Source: Escarpia spicata
Taxonomy: Eukaryota; Annelida; Polychaeta; Sabellida; Siboglinidae
DNA length: 64,000 bases
Assembly: GCA_963995525.1 (NCBI GenBank)
Contig: OZ023205.1
Coordinates: 41,211,879 to 41,275,878 of the forward strand
Direction: 5' to 3'
A model generated the notes under the pieces. That model did not search any database. It was not told where the DNA came from and worked only from the letters and a program-made list of their open reading frames with translations. The position numbers and the translations under genes are program-made. This document shows, piece by piece, positions 1-10,999 of the stretch (the first letter of the stretch is position 1; each line of letters begins with the position of its first letter).

Positions 1-58
1 AATATTTAATTATGGCATTTTAATTATGATTAATATAAAACTAAAGACGGCTAAACGT

Positions 59-81
59 TATATATATATATATATATATAT
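59..81. repeat. (TA)n microsatellite
   Basis: A pure TA run lies just upstream of the retrotransposon insertion site. Confidence 0.9.
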
Positions 82-107
82 TTACTGCTACAAGTGAACA
101 ATAACAT

Positions 108-258
108 TGTGACACACTGCAATTGTGCTATGTAGTATCATGACGCTATGCCTATTACGTTCTATCATGATTGTCGTTTTATTAACCAATGACGTTCCTC
201 CTTGTATTCTGCCCACATAATAAAAGATGTCGAATTCATACAAAGCGTGCTTGTGACA
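108..258 (+). repeat. 5' LTR
   Basis: This 151-bp LTR begins TGTGACACAC and ends GTGCTTGTGACA. It matches the copy at 4302-4453 apart from one T in a homopolymer. An AATAAAA signal near its 3' part could serve polyadenylation. It is short for a Gypsy LTR. Confidence 0.95.
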
Positions 259-267
259 TGGTGTCAG
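259..267 (+). other. Primer binding site, probably tRNA-Leu
   Basis: TGGTGTCAG directly follows the 5' LTR. It is complementary to the CCA-bearing 3' end of a typical metazoan leucine tRNA. The assignment rests on only nine bases. Confidence 0.6.
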
Positions 268-337
268 AAATATAAACAACTACGCCTACTCAAGTAAGTT
301 GTACTTTTGCGCACAAATGCCGCACTAGTCTATAACT

Positions 338-1597
338 ATGGAATCGCTACGAAGGCCCGATACTATGCGTTTTGACGTGGCCAATCTAGCGGTAACTTGG
401 CGAAGATGGAAAGCAAATTTCAATGTGTACCGACAAGCTGCGGAACTGAGCGATAAAGCAGCCGTTACGCAAGTCGCAATTCTACTGCACAGCATGGGGT
501 TCGACGCGGTTGAAATTCATGAAACGTTCACGTATGGTACAGATGAAGACAAAACTGACATTGAAGTTGTGTTACGAAAATTCGACTATTGCATTCCACG
601 CGAGAATAGCGTCTACGAGCGATACAAATTCTGGAGCAGAGACCAGAAAGAGGGCGAGAGCATTGATCAGTGGGTCACTGATTTGCGCACTCGTGCGTCG
701 ACTTGCAATTTTGGAGATCAACAGGAGCTGTTGCTTAGAGACAAAATGGTGTTCGGCGTGCGTGACGAACGCATAAAAGAACGATTACTCAGGGAAACTG
801 ACCTAACTCTTGGTAAGGCACTGTCCATATGCAGAGCTTCCGAAGTTAGCAAGGCACAGTTACAAACGATGTCAACGAGTGGCAACCCTGAAACAAGTAC
901 TGAAGTTCACGTCATCAAACGCCGACAAGTTGACAAATATAAAGCTAAAGAGAGCACCAAACTGATACGCGATTGCAAGTACTGTGGGCGAACGCACGAA
1001 GCAAAGAAATGTCCCGCGTTTGGAAAAGTCTGCAGTCAATGCCAGCGACGCAACCATTTCGCAGCGGTTTGCAAGTCAAAAGTGGTGCGAGCAATAGACT
1101 GCGATGTTCGTGACGTCGAAAACGAACTGTTCATTGGTTCGTTGTTCATTGGTGACATTCCAGACAAGTGGCAGGCAGACGTATCATTTAATGATACACG
1201 CATTCGTTTCAAGCTTGACACCGGTGCTCAGGTAAACGTGCTGCCATATCAAGTGTACTCAAAGTTTGCGAGCAGCGTGCCAATGAAACCGACAAGCTGT
1301 GTTCTAACGGCATTTGGAAACTCCAAGGTACTGCCTATGGGTACAGTCGTGCTAACCCACACGAGCGGTGATGAACGACATGCGGTTTCATTCTACATCG
1401 TCGACGATATCAAGTCAGCAATACTTGGACACGACGCATGCGAACGCTTGAAGCTGGTGTCCCGCCACAATATCGATGAAGTGAAAACGAATGAGAAGGG
1501 CAAGCTCACCAAAGAAGATCTGCTAAGCGAATACCCAGCAGTGTTCAACGGCACAGGCATGTTTGCCAAAGAATATTCACATCGAAACATCGAGTGA
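338..1597 (+). CDS. gag-pro: Gag plus aspartic protease polyprotein of the Gypsy element
   Basis: The 419-residue frame starts with a Gag capsid region (about residues 10-190). Two zinc knuckles follow: a CX2CX3HX4C knuckle near residues 213-225 and a CX2CX4HX4C knuckle near 233-246. The retropepsin active site DTG is at about residue 294, and the second protease motif ILGHD is near residue 365. The ATG at 338 is about 80 bp after the LTR, the usual place for gag. The frame ends in a TGA that overlaps the next pol frame. The protein sequence suggests a one-base insertion near 1577-1580 that splits an originally continuous gag-pol frame, rather than a programmed shift. Confidence 0.9.
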   Translation: MESLRRPDTMRFDVANLAVTWRRWKANFNVYRQAAELSDKAAVTQVAILLHSMGFDAVEIHETFTYGTDEDKTDIEVVLRKFDYCIPRENSVYERYKFWSRDQKEGESIDQWVTDLRTRASTCNFGDQQELLLRDKMVFGVRDERIKERLLRETDLTLGKALSICRASEVSKAQLQTMSTSGNPETSTEVHVIKRRQVDKYKAKESTKLIRDCKYCGRTHEAKKCPAFGKVCSQCQRRNHFAAVCKSKVVRAIDCDVRDVENELFIGSLFIGDIPDKWQADVSFNDTRIRFKLDTGAQVNVLPYQVYSKFASSVPMKPTSCVLTAFGNSKVLPMGTVVLTHTSGDERHAVSFYIVDDIKSAILGHDACERLKLVSRHNIDEVKTNEKGKLTKEDLLSEYPAVFNGTGMFAKEYSHRNIE

Positions 1598-2984
1598 AGT
1601 CAGGCCGTGCATCCAGCAGCAACGCAGAATCCCATACACACGTCACGATAAACTGAAACAGACACTTGATGACTTGAAGCAGAGAGAAATTGTCGATGAC
1701 GTCGATCGTCCTACGGATTGGGTCAGCAACCTCGTTATAACGGAGAAATAAAACGGGTCGATGCGTGTGTGCTTAGATCCGAAGCCTCTCAATACAGCCA
1801 TCAAGATAGAGCATTATGAAATGCCAACAGTCGCTGACGTCCAGGCCAAACTGGCTGGGAAGAAGATATTCACTGTGCTTGACCTCAAGGATGGGTTTTG
1901 GCAAGAGCGTTTGAGTGACGAATCATCATATCTCACAGCGTTCAACACACCGTGGGGGAGAATGCGCTTCCTAAGAATGCCGTTTGGCATATGCTCAGCC
2001 AGCGAAGTCATGCAGAAGCGGAACATGGAGACGTTTGGTAACATCCACAATGTGCATATTATCGGCGATGACATGATTATCGCAGCTGTCGACAACGAAG
2101 AGCACGACGCGATCATCCGACTGGTAATGGAACGTGCGCAGGCAAGTCACGTGACATTCAACAAATCGAAGATACAATACAAGGTAAACCAGGTGAAGTA
2201 CATGGGTCACATCCAGACGCCAGACATCGACAAAGTGAAAGCCATATTTGAGATGCCTCGACCTGAAGACAAGACTTCACTGAGACGGTTCCTTGGAATG
2301 GTGAAATTCCTGTCGCAATTCATCCGGAACGAGTCTGACATTACAGCGCCATTCCGATCGTTATTGGCAACGGACGTCGAGTGGGCGTGGCATCCGGAAC
2401 ATGACGCAGCCATCGAGAGACTCAAAACAATATTGACCAGTGAACCAGTGCTGCGATATTATGATGTCACGAAGCCCGTCAAAATACAGAGTGACGCATC
2501 GCAACGAGGCGTTGGCGCTGCATTGATCCAAGAGCGGCAGCCAGTGGCATACTCATCACGGGCAATGACATCCGCTGAGTGCAACTATGCTCAGATTGAG
2601 AAAGAACTTTTGAGTATAATCTACGCGTGCGAAAAATATCACCAATACATCCGCGGAAAAGTGGTGGAGGTCGAGACAGATCATCGACCTCTGGAAGCAA
2701 TTCTGAAGAAGCCGATCGCACGTGCATCACCTCGCATCCAGCGTATGATGATACGCCTGCAACGATACGAAATCAATGTGAAGTACGTGCCGGGTCGTCT
2801 CATGTACCTCGCTGACACGCTGTCGCGAGCGTACAATCCTAAACAGGAAGAAACGCACGATCTACATGCCGAAATGGAAGTCATGGTGCATACACTGGTG
2901 GAAAACATCCCGATGAGTGCTGTACGAAGAGAGCAGATACAGACAGTCGATCCTGAGACAACAGATCAGGCATGGTTGGCCTGA
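1563..2984 (+). pseudogene. pol: Reverse transcriptase and RNase H region of the Gypsy element (broken)
   Basis: The reading frame contains RT motifs: LRVCLDP-like sequence (here MRVCLDPKPLN), LDLKDGFWQ, the finger motif MPFGICSASEV, and a catalytic box reading IIGDDMII where YxDD is usual. RNase H follows, with SDASQRGVGAAL and the TDHRPLEAI motif. A TAA at 1749-1751 interrupts the frame just before the RT core. A one-base shift near 2970 separates this frame from integrase. The product would copy the element's RNA into DNA and degrade the template strand. Confidence 0.9.
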
Positions 2985-4161
2985 GTATAGACGAGATGCG
3001 CCGATCGTCATCCAACAGTACTGGCACCTGCGAGACGAGCTGCACGAGGCTGAAGGCATCATTTTCTTAGCCGACAAGATAGTGGTGCCAGCATCTCTGA
3101 GACAACAAATGTTGAAAGTCATCCACGAAAGTCATCTCGGTGCTGAGAAGTGCAAGGCCAGAGCGCGCATGTGCTTGTATTGGCCGGGCATGAGCACCGA
3201 CATAGAGGAAGTCGTGTCGAAGTGCCAAGCGTGTCTGAGGTACAGACCAAGGCAACAGCGTGAGCCGCTGAAGCCTCATCCCATCCCCAGTCTACCATGG
3301 GAGAAAGTTGGTATGGACGTCATGACATACAACAACCATGACTACTTAGTGATTGTGGATTATTATTTCAAGTACCCTGAACTATGCAAGCTCGACAGTA
3401 AGACGGCCAGCAGTTTGGTTGTGCACTGCAAGTCGGTGTTCGCGAAGCACGGCATACCTCGCGAAATCATCAGTGACAACATGCCATTTAACAGTGCCAC
3501 CTTCAAGGCGTTCCTGTCCGAGTGGGGAGTTGAAGGAACAACATCCAGTCCGCGGTACCCACAGTCAAACGGTGAGAGCTAGCGTTTCGTTCAAACACTG
3601 AAGCGCATGTTGCAGAAGGCGAATTTCGATCAAGGTGACCCATACATTGCGCTCTTAGAGTATCGAAACACGCCGGTGTCTGGCATGACGTTATCGCCAG
3701 CTGAGATGTTGATGAGCCGTACGTTGAGGACGAAGTTACCTGATTCGAAGTCGGCGTTGCGTCCACGGGTAGTCAGCGCAAATTCTCAACTACTACAACG
3801 CCAGGCGACGTACGCCAACCACTACGACCGTGGCGTGCGTACGCTACCTCCACTGCGTAAAGGCGATGCCGTACGCATTCGCTCCGGTGCAACATGGGAG
3901 CGAGCCGTCGTGAGCCGAGTCGAGAATACTCCTCGCTCATATACGGTGACAAACGAAAACGCGCAGGCATACCGACGAAACCGGCGCGACCTCCTGAAGA
4001 CGAAGGAGAAGCCGCCGCTCCCGACACCGCCGACCGCGATCGACGAGCCGGAGGCACAAGGAAGGCCTCATCATCAGGCTGTCCCCGAAGCCGTGGCTCC
4101 TTTGCGACGTAGCAACCGCAACGCAAACCGCCCAGGGTGGTTGAGTGATTACTTCGGCTGA
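2960..4161 (+). pseudogene. pol: Integrase region of the Gypsy element (catalytic Glu codon is a stop)
   Basis: The zinc-binding HHCC domain is visible (HESHLG, then CQAC). It is followed by the core domain with the first Asp in GMDVM and the second in IISDN. The expected catalytic Glu lies five residues after a PQSNG motif, and there the codon is TAG at 3580-3582. That single change removes the third member of the DDE triad and truncates the protein. The same frame resumes to 4161 with a basic, proline-rich C-terminal tail. No chromodomain is evident. Confidence 0.9.
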
Positions 4162-4288
4162 ATATGCCAGACCAGCTGAGGACAGTCTACTCCAATGAGG
4201 CTGGTCACCTGTTTTTTGCGTTAATTGCGTTGTTAGTGTTTTTTAGCAGTTAGTATTCGTGACTCTATATAACCATATCAATTACTTC

Positions 4289-4301
4289 GACGAAAGGGAG
4301 A
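4289..4301 (+). other. Polypurine tract
   Basis: A purine-rich stretch, GACGAAAGGGAGA, directly abuts the 3' LTR. This is the expected position of the plus-strand primer. Confidence 0.8.
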
Positions 4302-4453
4302 TGTGACACACTGCAATTGTGCTATGTAGTATCATGACGCTATGCCTATTACGTTCTATCATGATTGTCGTTTTTATTAACCAATGACGTTCCTCCTTGT
4401 ATTCTGCCCACATAATAAAAGATGTCGAATTCATACAAAGCGTGCTTGTGACA
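4302..4453 (+). repeat. 3' LTR
   Basis: This 152-bp direct copy of the 5' LTR is followed by the AACAT target duplication. Confidence 0.95.
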
Positions 4454-4674
4454 AACATAACCAATAATATGGCAATATACGATGATTGTGGTGGGAATGG
4501 TTTTAATTAATGCTGGAAAGCGTCTACTGATGCCGTCATACCATTCGGTTTATGCCTTACGTAAGCATAATATGCAGTTTTCACCAAAAAATTTTGAAAT
4601 CGTTCAGCAACGTATCGATATTATTAATCAGAACCACCCATTTCACCAATGGCATGCAAGCAAAGCGTCAAATA

Positions 4675-5047
4675 AGTTGTTTTTAGTGAAATACTTACAA
4701 TATTCGTAAGACGATAATCACTTTACGCGCCTAACGCCGGAGGCGGAAGCACTCGGTTTCTGCCTCATCGTGTTCAAAATCATCACTGTGCGACAAATCG
4801 CAATACATTCACTGTATAAACTCCACGGGCTGTTCGTTAACTTTCCTGTGGTGGTTAGGGTGAATAGACGCTTGCAATTTCGCCCGATAAATTTAAATGT
4901 TAGTATTGTTACGGTTGTTTACAATTACATCACGATATGTTGCACAGTAGTGTAGTGTAGTCACGTAGTCTGCGTTGGCTATCAAAATATCTGTCAAAAA
5001 CCTGTTTGCCTCGTTTTAATTTGAGACAAATAACTTTGTTGCAAGTT
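4675..5047 (+). repeat. Dispersed repeat, copy 1
   Basis: About 370 bp that recurs at 17156-17503 in the same orientation with many substitutions. It includes the shared segments CACTCGGTTTCTGCCTCAT and AACAAACTTGTTGC-type sequence near its end. The first of these motifs is repeated in inverted orientation at about 5150-5185, which suggests the end of a non-autonomous element. No coding content is seen. Confidence 0.8.
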
Positions 5048-5189
5048 TGTAGACCTCCTTAGGCTTTGCTCATTGTGTCCGATATATTTGACTAAAGATG
5101 TATTTAATATGACATCCAGCTATATAATCGTAATGAGCCTTAGTTACTTATGAGGCAGAAACTCAGATAGGGCAGAAACCGAGTAGGTG

Positions 5190-7030
5190 ACTATACCATT
5201 TTATAGCTAATCTTTCATACTAGACTGCCTTCGCAATTTCATGCACCTCCTCGAACATTTAATGTAATTGTTTAAAAAGTGTTAAAATAAATCAAAAAAT
5301 CAACCAAACCATTAAGCTTCACATACCTGTACCGGTACACAGAAACGTTCGCGTTCAAAATGAACAATTCAAAAATATGGCTTCATATGTAACAACGTTA
5401 TCCATTGGTTGATTCTACGGTCAAGTGGTCATGTTTTCCTAATTTGCATATTAATTGGAACCAATCAAAAAAGGTTTTAGAAAACACTTAGTGCGCAGCG
5501 GCGCTACGCAGGTCTGCACTTCCGTTTATAAGCTGCAGTATATTCGTGAATTTGTTTTATCTGCGCCTTATTTATCATCGGGAACAATACATGATAGAGC
5601 CAAGTCGCAAATGTAAGATAATAAGAATGGTACATGCGCGATGGAATTAGTACAGGTTAGTCGTTACTTACAACAATTCTGAGAACCACAGCACAGGCAC
5701 ATTGAATTTGATTGGGATTCGGAAATTTAAAAAAATGTTGGTGTGCTTTCAAGTTTCAATAGCACTCGCCAGCACTGAGGCGTAGCGCTAAATACACTAT
5801 ATATACATAGCGTGTGGTGATTTTGAGCGTGCGCGAAAAAAACCCGGAAAAGACGGGCAACCATTGATGTATCGGCATTGTTTACCTGTTGGATCATTGG
5901 CGATAAAAGCTGTTGTATTTATGTATGGTAGGTTGCCAGTATAATACTGATTGTCCGGCATGGCATCAATTCAAGATACGGTCATTGACAGCACCCGCGG
6001 ATGTTTATTTCTCCCCTTTCCCTAAACGTAGTTAAAGTTAAGTATGCACACCTCCCGACGCGACACAACTTGTAGTTGTACCTTTTTAGTTGCAGTTGGT
6101 CCGAGGGAAGGCTTCGTCAACTTACAACCAATGGCAATGCCGGGCTCCTGAAGCCTAGGGATAATTTATCGACCTTACTGCAGCTAGGGATGTCGATGAC
6201 AATTTCAGACTGTATATCCATTGGTATTGTGTTTTATAGTTGCACGTCCTAAATTCGTGCACCGTCCAATTCGGTATCCCCTGGACGTTGTCTCTTTTGA
6301 CTGCTTCGGTGAAAGTGTATGTTAAATTGGCAGATACGCCTACATTCTTAATAAACCTGGTTGGTGTACCATCATTTAGTACAAGTTTTAGGTTTAAAAA
6401 AAATTACAATACAGTGTTGCAACGGAATTTCGCGTCCAAACGTTAGCACAAGAATAAAATCGTCCGAGACCAATGCAGCAGCGTCAATCAGCGCTTATTA
6501 CAAGTCGTTAAAGTTGCAAATAAATATGTATTATTCCCGAAGTGTTCCGTTTGTTGACTTCCTTACCACAGCATGGCCAACTCTATTAATGAGCTAATTT
6601 GTTAAACTACGTCTATGGTGTATTGTATCGATATGGCCTATTTGGTTTTAATTTGTGATGGTATGTGTTGCTATCGAATTAATATTATTACAGGGGTTAT
6701 AAAAAAGTTGCTGTTGACAACACTAATTATTGTGAACTTACAGTAAAAGTTTGGGTTTTGGTATTGACAGCCTTATTATGTATACTTATTTCACAATTGC
6801 AAATAATACCAGAACTATTACACTTTTCAACTGAATACGAACAACGTTTATTTGTGTTAGATAATGTTAATTATTTCACAATTAAGACAACTGTTTACAA
6901 TTTGTTTGTACTCAATCGATGACATAACATTAAAAATTTGTAGTTTAGAATATTGATTCTTCACACGAAGGTTTCCTCAGATTTGTGTGAAAACAACATG
7001 TATTAATGTAATTTAAGAGAGTAATTAAGC
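5190..7030. other. No feature recognised
   Basis: AT-rich sequence. The short open frames lack recognisable motifs, good start context or splice signals that I could defend. Confidence 0.6.
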
Positions 7031-7143
<113 letters not shown>

Positions 7144-7144
7144 T

Positions 7145-8110
7145 AATAATAATAAACTGCTAATTGTATAATGTCGTGTATCCGGATAAAAAAAAACTTT
7201 CCATATTAAAATACATCATTGCCATTGGTAAAACATAATCACTATCATAACAATTTAAGAAAGATAATTAACCATAATTTTGACATGGACACCTGTACAG
7301 CTCACCCTATATTTAGCCCAAAGGCAAAGTATTAAAGTACCGCACTCTGCCCGATTGCCCAAGATCCGACTCATCTCGACCGTCGTAGTACAACCGTTTA
7401 TGAATGTAAGCTTCCTGCACCCTGCTACGAATCTTCACCACTAGATGCAAAACGTGTTTGTCCAAACATCACACGACATTTATTATTTTCCATTAGTGCA
7501 AATATACTCTACAACATCGTGAATAAATAAAGGTTTATGTTGAATATTCCAGTTCCCTTCACAAAATAATAAAAAGAAAATCCATACAAGTTGTGTTGAC
7601 ATTACTTAAGACATAAATACTACAACGTTTTATCTTCTCAGATATCATAACGAAAAAGGAATTGAAGGACTGTCAAAATATTTACCAAATAATATGTGGT
7701 GATAGTCCACGTTTAGAAATTCAATCCCAAAAGTCATCTTATGTCTGCCCTTTGAAAAGAAATGTGGCTCGAGTGGTCAATTATTCGCAAATATGGTAAG
7801 AAGACGAATCTCGCCGTATCGTTAAGACAGACCGCAGCTACGTATATTACGCATCAATGAATAGATAAATCAGTAATAAATCATTAATATAATTTCCCGA
7901 AAAAAATTTCAAATTTTGTAGAAAAATGCCCACCCATATTTTCTATTTTATGTCTCCCCGCAAAGAAATGACAGTGAAGATTGCAATAACACGTACATTT
8001 ACGTTGCAGCGCCTGCTCATTTATTACTTGCATTCGATGGAAGTGGTCTTTGTGTCGTGGGAGACATCTCGTTTAATGTTTGGTGGGTATATTTAATGCA
8101 CTTTTAAAAC
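7145..8110. other. No feature recognised
   Basis: AT-rich intergenic sequence between the CA microsatellite and the minus-strand pseudogene. I see no coding, RNA or repeat feature in it. Confidence 0.6.
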
Positions 8111-8116
8111 CTAGGA

Positions 8117-8894
8117 CTAGTTGATTAACCCTACGTTTTCGTTTTTTGACCCAGTAGTCCGATCGGGACGAAACCAACCTGATCCCTGATGACATGTAGT
8201 CGAGGCCACTGTGACTTTTGGAGTGCTTTTGTTGCAGCTCTCTTTCCTTTTCCAAATGGATACGACACTGTGGCACACCCCGTGAGCGCATGCATGTGTA
8301 AAAGTTTGAGACATGTCACCAAACTTGTCTGCTGATGAATTAATGCTGATGATGCTGTCGTCAAACCGTTTCATTGTGATATTTGAAGCAGAATAGACTG
8401 CACACCCCTGGATTTGCACCACTACGATATCCTTTCCGAAATGTAACTTCAGTTTTTCTAAAATAGATTTACAAGACTGTTGCCCATTTTCATTTCGGTA
8501 TAGCTCATGCAGCTCCATTGATGTCCACCTCCTAGATGGATCCACATTCATTTTGATGATGAGAGAATCGATTGAACCATCAGTCGTGTATTTAGAAGTA
8601 TTTTTCTTCACGGCATAACTCACGTTGCTTTAAGCAGTGAACTGTTTGTAGAAGCTGATATTGTGCATCAGCTGCATGTAGGTATATCACTCCTAGACTT
8701 CTCTTCACCGCATCAGAAAGGCTGTCCTTTCTTTCTCTACATTTCCGACGCAGGTGGTCTTTCAATGACGTACAACCAGGACGTTCAACTGTTCTGCACT
8801 GGCGCACCTTTTGCCATCGACCTGGATTCTTTGGATTGAGGGGAAGGCATATTTTGCCACATACAAAACATTGTTTCTTGAAATTTAAGGACAT
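8117..8894 (-). pseudogene. Fragment of an uncharacterised invertebrate protein family with a Cys-rich N-terminus
   Basis: On the minus strand the first frame (8894-8592) has a CFVCGK zinc-ribbon-like start and a charged segment. A shifted frame (8623-8117) continues with DPSRRWTSMELHELY and, in a third frame, HALTGCATVSYPFGKGK. From memory this order is typical of a large, poorly characterised gene family that is abundant in corals, molluscs and deuterostome invertebrates. The frame changes and the missing C-terminal half mark it as a pseudogene. No intron is visible. A further fragment of what looks like the same family lies at 47590-48305. Confidence 0.6.
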
Positions 8895-8899
8895 TTCAG

Positions 8900-9780
8900 T
8901 GCGCCTCCTTGTCCGAGGGGGGGTTTATTCCTGCTCACCTTTTCTCTTGAGGTGGCGTGTGGTATGGTGATGTGACGTGTATGACGAAACACAGCTTTTG
9001 TGACATAATGTTGCTAGCTTTGAATTGTCGATGTACCTTTGTTCTAATTCGATATGGTATACATAATTCCTCTTCTTACTACTATCTATAATTGTTTTTA
9101 TGCGGATTGGACTAGCAGTTATTAATGGTTCTGCTTTTAGGCAGCTAAGAAACAGACCTCAACACTGACGTCAGTGGAATCATTCATGCTCATTCAACAA
9201 ATACATCTGAAATCAGCAAGACGTATTCCAGTTTATAATTCTAAGAGGGGCAGCTTATTGGTGTTTGCTAAGATAAAAGATACATTATTAAATAACTGAG
9301 GTCTCTCGGTGGCTATAAATTTATTGAATATTACATAGTGTCAAACGTTATAATATTTACGGTAAATAACAGCACTGTAACGTTTACATTAGACTTTCTT
9401 CCAGAGGCCATAACATTCCAAAAAACAAAAGTTTCAATTTATATCAATGCGTGCAAAAATAGATAAGCTAGCGAAAAATGTATAACTCAAAACACGACTA
9501 AAACATGAAATTCTACGGTCCCTAGCACCCTCACGGCTCGTCCTGTCCCGACGATCTTGGTATCCTTTGAAAGGATGCACTTTTTGTTATTCTAGCGACA
9601 TCTATATTTCCCGGTAACCGTTCAAAGAACACCGATAAATGGATCTACAATCACGCCGTTTTCGGTGTTCTGTACGGTTTCGAACGATGTTGTCGGCGGG
9701 TACTTAGTACACTAATCTTCCGATTGCGGCGCTGTTTTCCTCATTTGCATAGGTTCAGACATGCGCACTTCGCCATTTCT
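8900..9780. other. No feature recognised
   Basis: AT-rich sequence with no coding or repeat feature that I can support. Confidence 0.6.
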
Positions 9781-9781
9781 T

Positions 9782-9986
9782 GATTTCATGTAATAAGCTC
9801 CACCCACTTTTAAACCGAAACCGATATATCTCTACGTCGGCGTGACGTCACAATAAAGTACGCCACCCAACGGGTCTAAATTCGTTGCGTTGGTTGGTTG
9901 ATATACGTGATTGTGACGTCACGCCTACTTCACGTATGTCATTTTAGCAGCCGTTTGAAAGTGGGTGGAGTTTATACCATGAAATC
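9782..9986. mobile_element. Palindromic MITE-like element
   Basis: About 205 bp whose ends are inverted copies of each other. GATTTCATG...CTCCACCCACTTT on the left is matched by AAAGTGGGTGGAG...CATGAAATC on the right. GGCGTGACGTCACAAT is also mirrored in the interior. The whole could fold into a long hairpin. There is no coding capacity. I could not define a target duplication. Confidence 0.65.
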
Positions 9987-10314
9987 TGATAGTGGTGCCT
10001 CAATCGGTAGATTGGTGAACTGTGTCGACGAAACAACATGGTTCGCAGTGTCTAAGACACCGGAACGGGCCCGGTTGTAGGTCCGTTTTCAGTTAATTTT
10101 AGGAATGATTATCAGGAAACCATTTATATGTTTGAATAGCAGAACGTTTAAACTTTCAAACGACATCAATATTGTTGGGATCAGACGAACCGTAATGGTA
10201 CTAGCAACCATTAAAAAGGCGTTTTTCGAACGTGTTTGACAGTTGTTCATTTTTCGCTCGCTTATCTATTTTTGATACGTGTTATATTGACATCACGCGT
10301 CACGTGATACTCCA

Positions 10315-10990
10315 GTGTCAGCCATTTTGGACGGCAAAATCAGCACGGCGTGTGAATGGGGGATTCGTGGCAGGTCAAAGCTAGATACCTTTGAACGCCG
10401 AGAAGCAAGCAAGAGGAAACGGGAGGAATTGAAGCGTACTGCTCCTGAGGGTCTGCTCAACGTTTCATCAGAAGCTGGTGACAGTCGTGACAATGCTGAT
10501 GAATTAGCAACACCTCACTGTGACGCAACTGGGAAAGAGCAGCCTCTCTCGCCGATTCCATGGACACTGCATATGACAAATGTAGGGGTACACAGACTCA
10601 GTTGACTGTAACTGACATTAGTGCCATGGAGTATGAGTGCAGAGTCTGCGTACTGAACATTATGACTTGAAAACTCAGTTTGAAGTTGGCAGTGTTTGAT
10701 GAAACTTCCTGTGAAGGAAATGATGAGAAGGTAAATACATTCAGTGGCCTGTCTAGCTTTACAGTGATGATGACATTGTTCAGTGTTGTCAGGCCTTGCC
10801 TGAAATCGGTTTCAGTAATTCCATGGCTGACCAACTGGGCCTTCACTGTGCCTCACAGATTCCTGTATTCACGAGGGGGAAGAACCAGCTGAGTGCGGTT
10901 GAGAAAACTAGAAACCTGTACGGATTGATGCGGAATGTGTTATTGGCATTGCAAGACAGAAGTACACAATGTTACAAGGGACTGTGCCAA
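10315..10990 (+). pseudogene. HARBI1/ISL2EU-type DDE transposase remnant with the core deleted
   Basis: The region begins with a basic coiled-coil-like segment (10315-10605). It passes in other frames through DEKVNTFSGLSSFTVMM, which resembles the 'FYTGL' block at the start of the DDE_Tnp_4 region. It then jumps to IPVFTRGKNQLSAVEKTR (about 10850-10910), which resembles the block near the end of that domain. The intervening catalytic core (normally about 120 residues) is absent, and frames change several times. I infer an internally deleted, dead Harbinger-superfamily transposase. The identification rests on recalled family motifs. Confidence 0.55.
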
Positions 10991-10999
10991 TAACAATGT

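Larger units (their letters stand above)
103..4458 (+). mobile_element. Gypsy (Ty3-like) LTR retrotransposon with target duplication
   Basis: The element has two direct LTRs of 151 and 152 bp that start TGTGACAC and end TTGTGACA. They flank gag, protease, reverse transcriptase, RNase H and integrase in Ty3/Gypsy order. A 5-bp duplication AACAT sits at 103-107 and 4454-4458. A primer binding site, a polypurine tract and all domains can be seen. There is no env-like reading frame after integrase. The LTRs differ by about one base in a T run, which points to a recent insertion. The pol region nevertheless carries two frameshifts and two in-frame stops, so this copy cannot make a complete Pol. 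I infer that it was moved by proteins from a sister copy, or decayed quickly. Confidence 0.95.

Noticed and set aside
1563..1597. Programmed gag-pol frameshift in the Gypsy element
   Set aside because: No slippery sequence is seen, and the protein sequence aligns best if a single extra T near 1577-1580 is a mutation.
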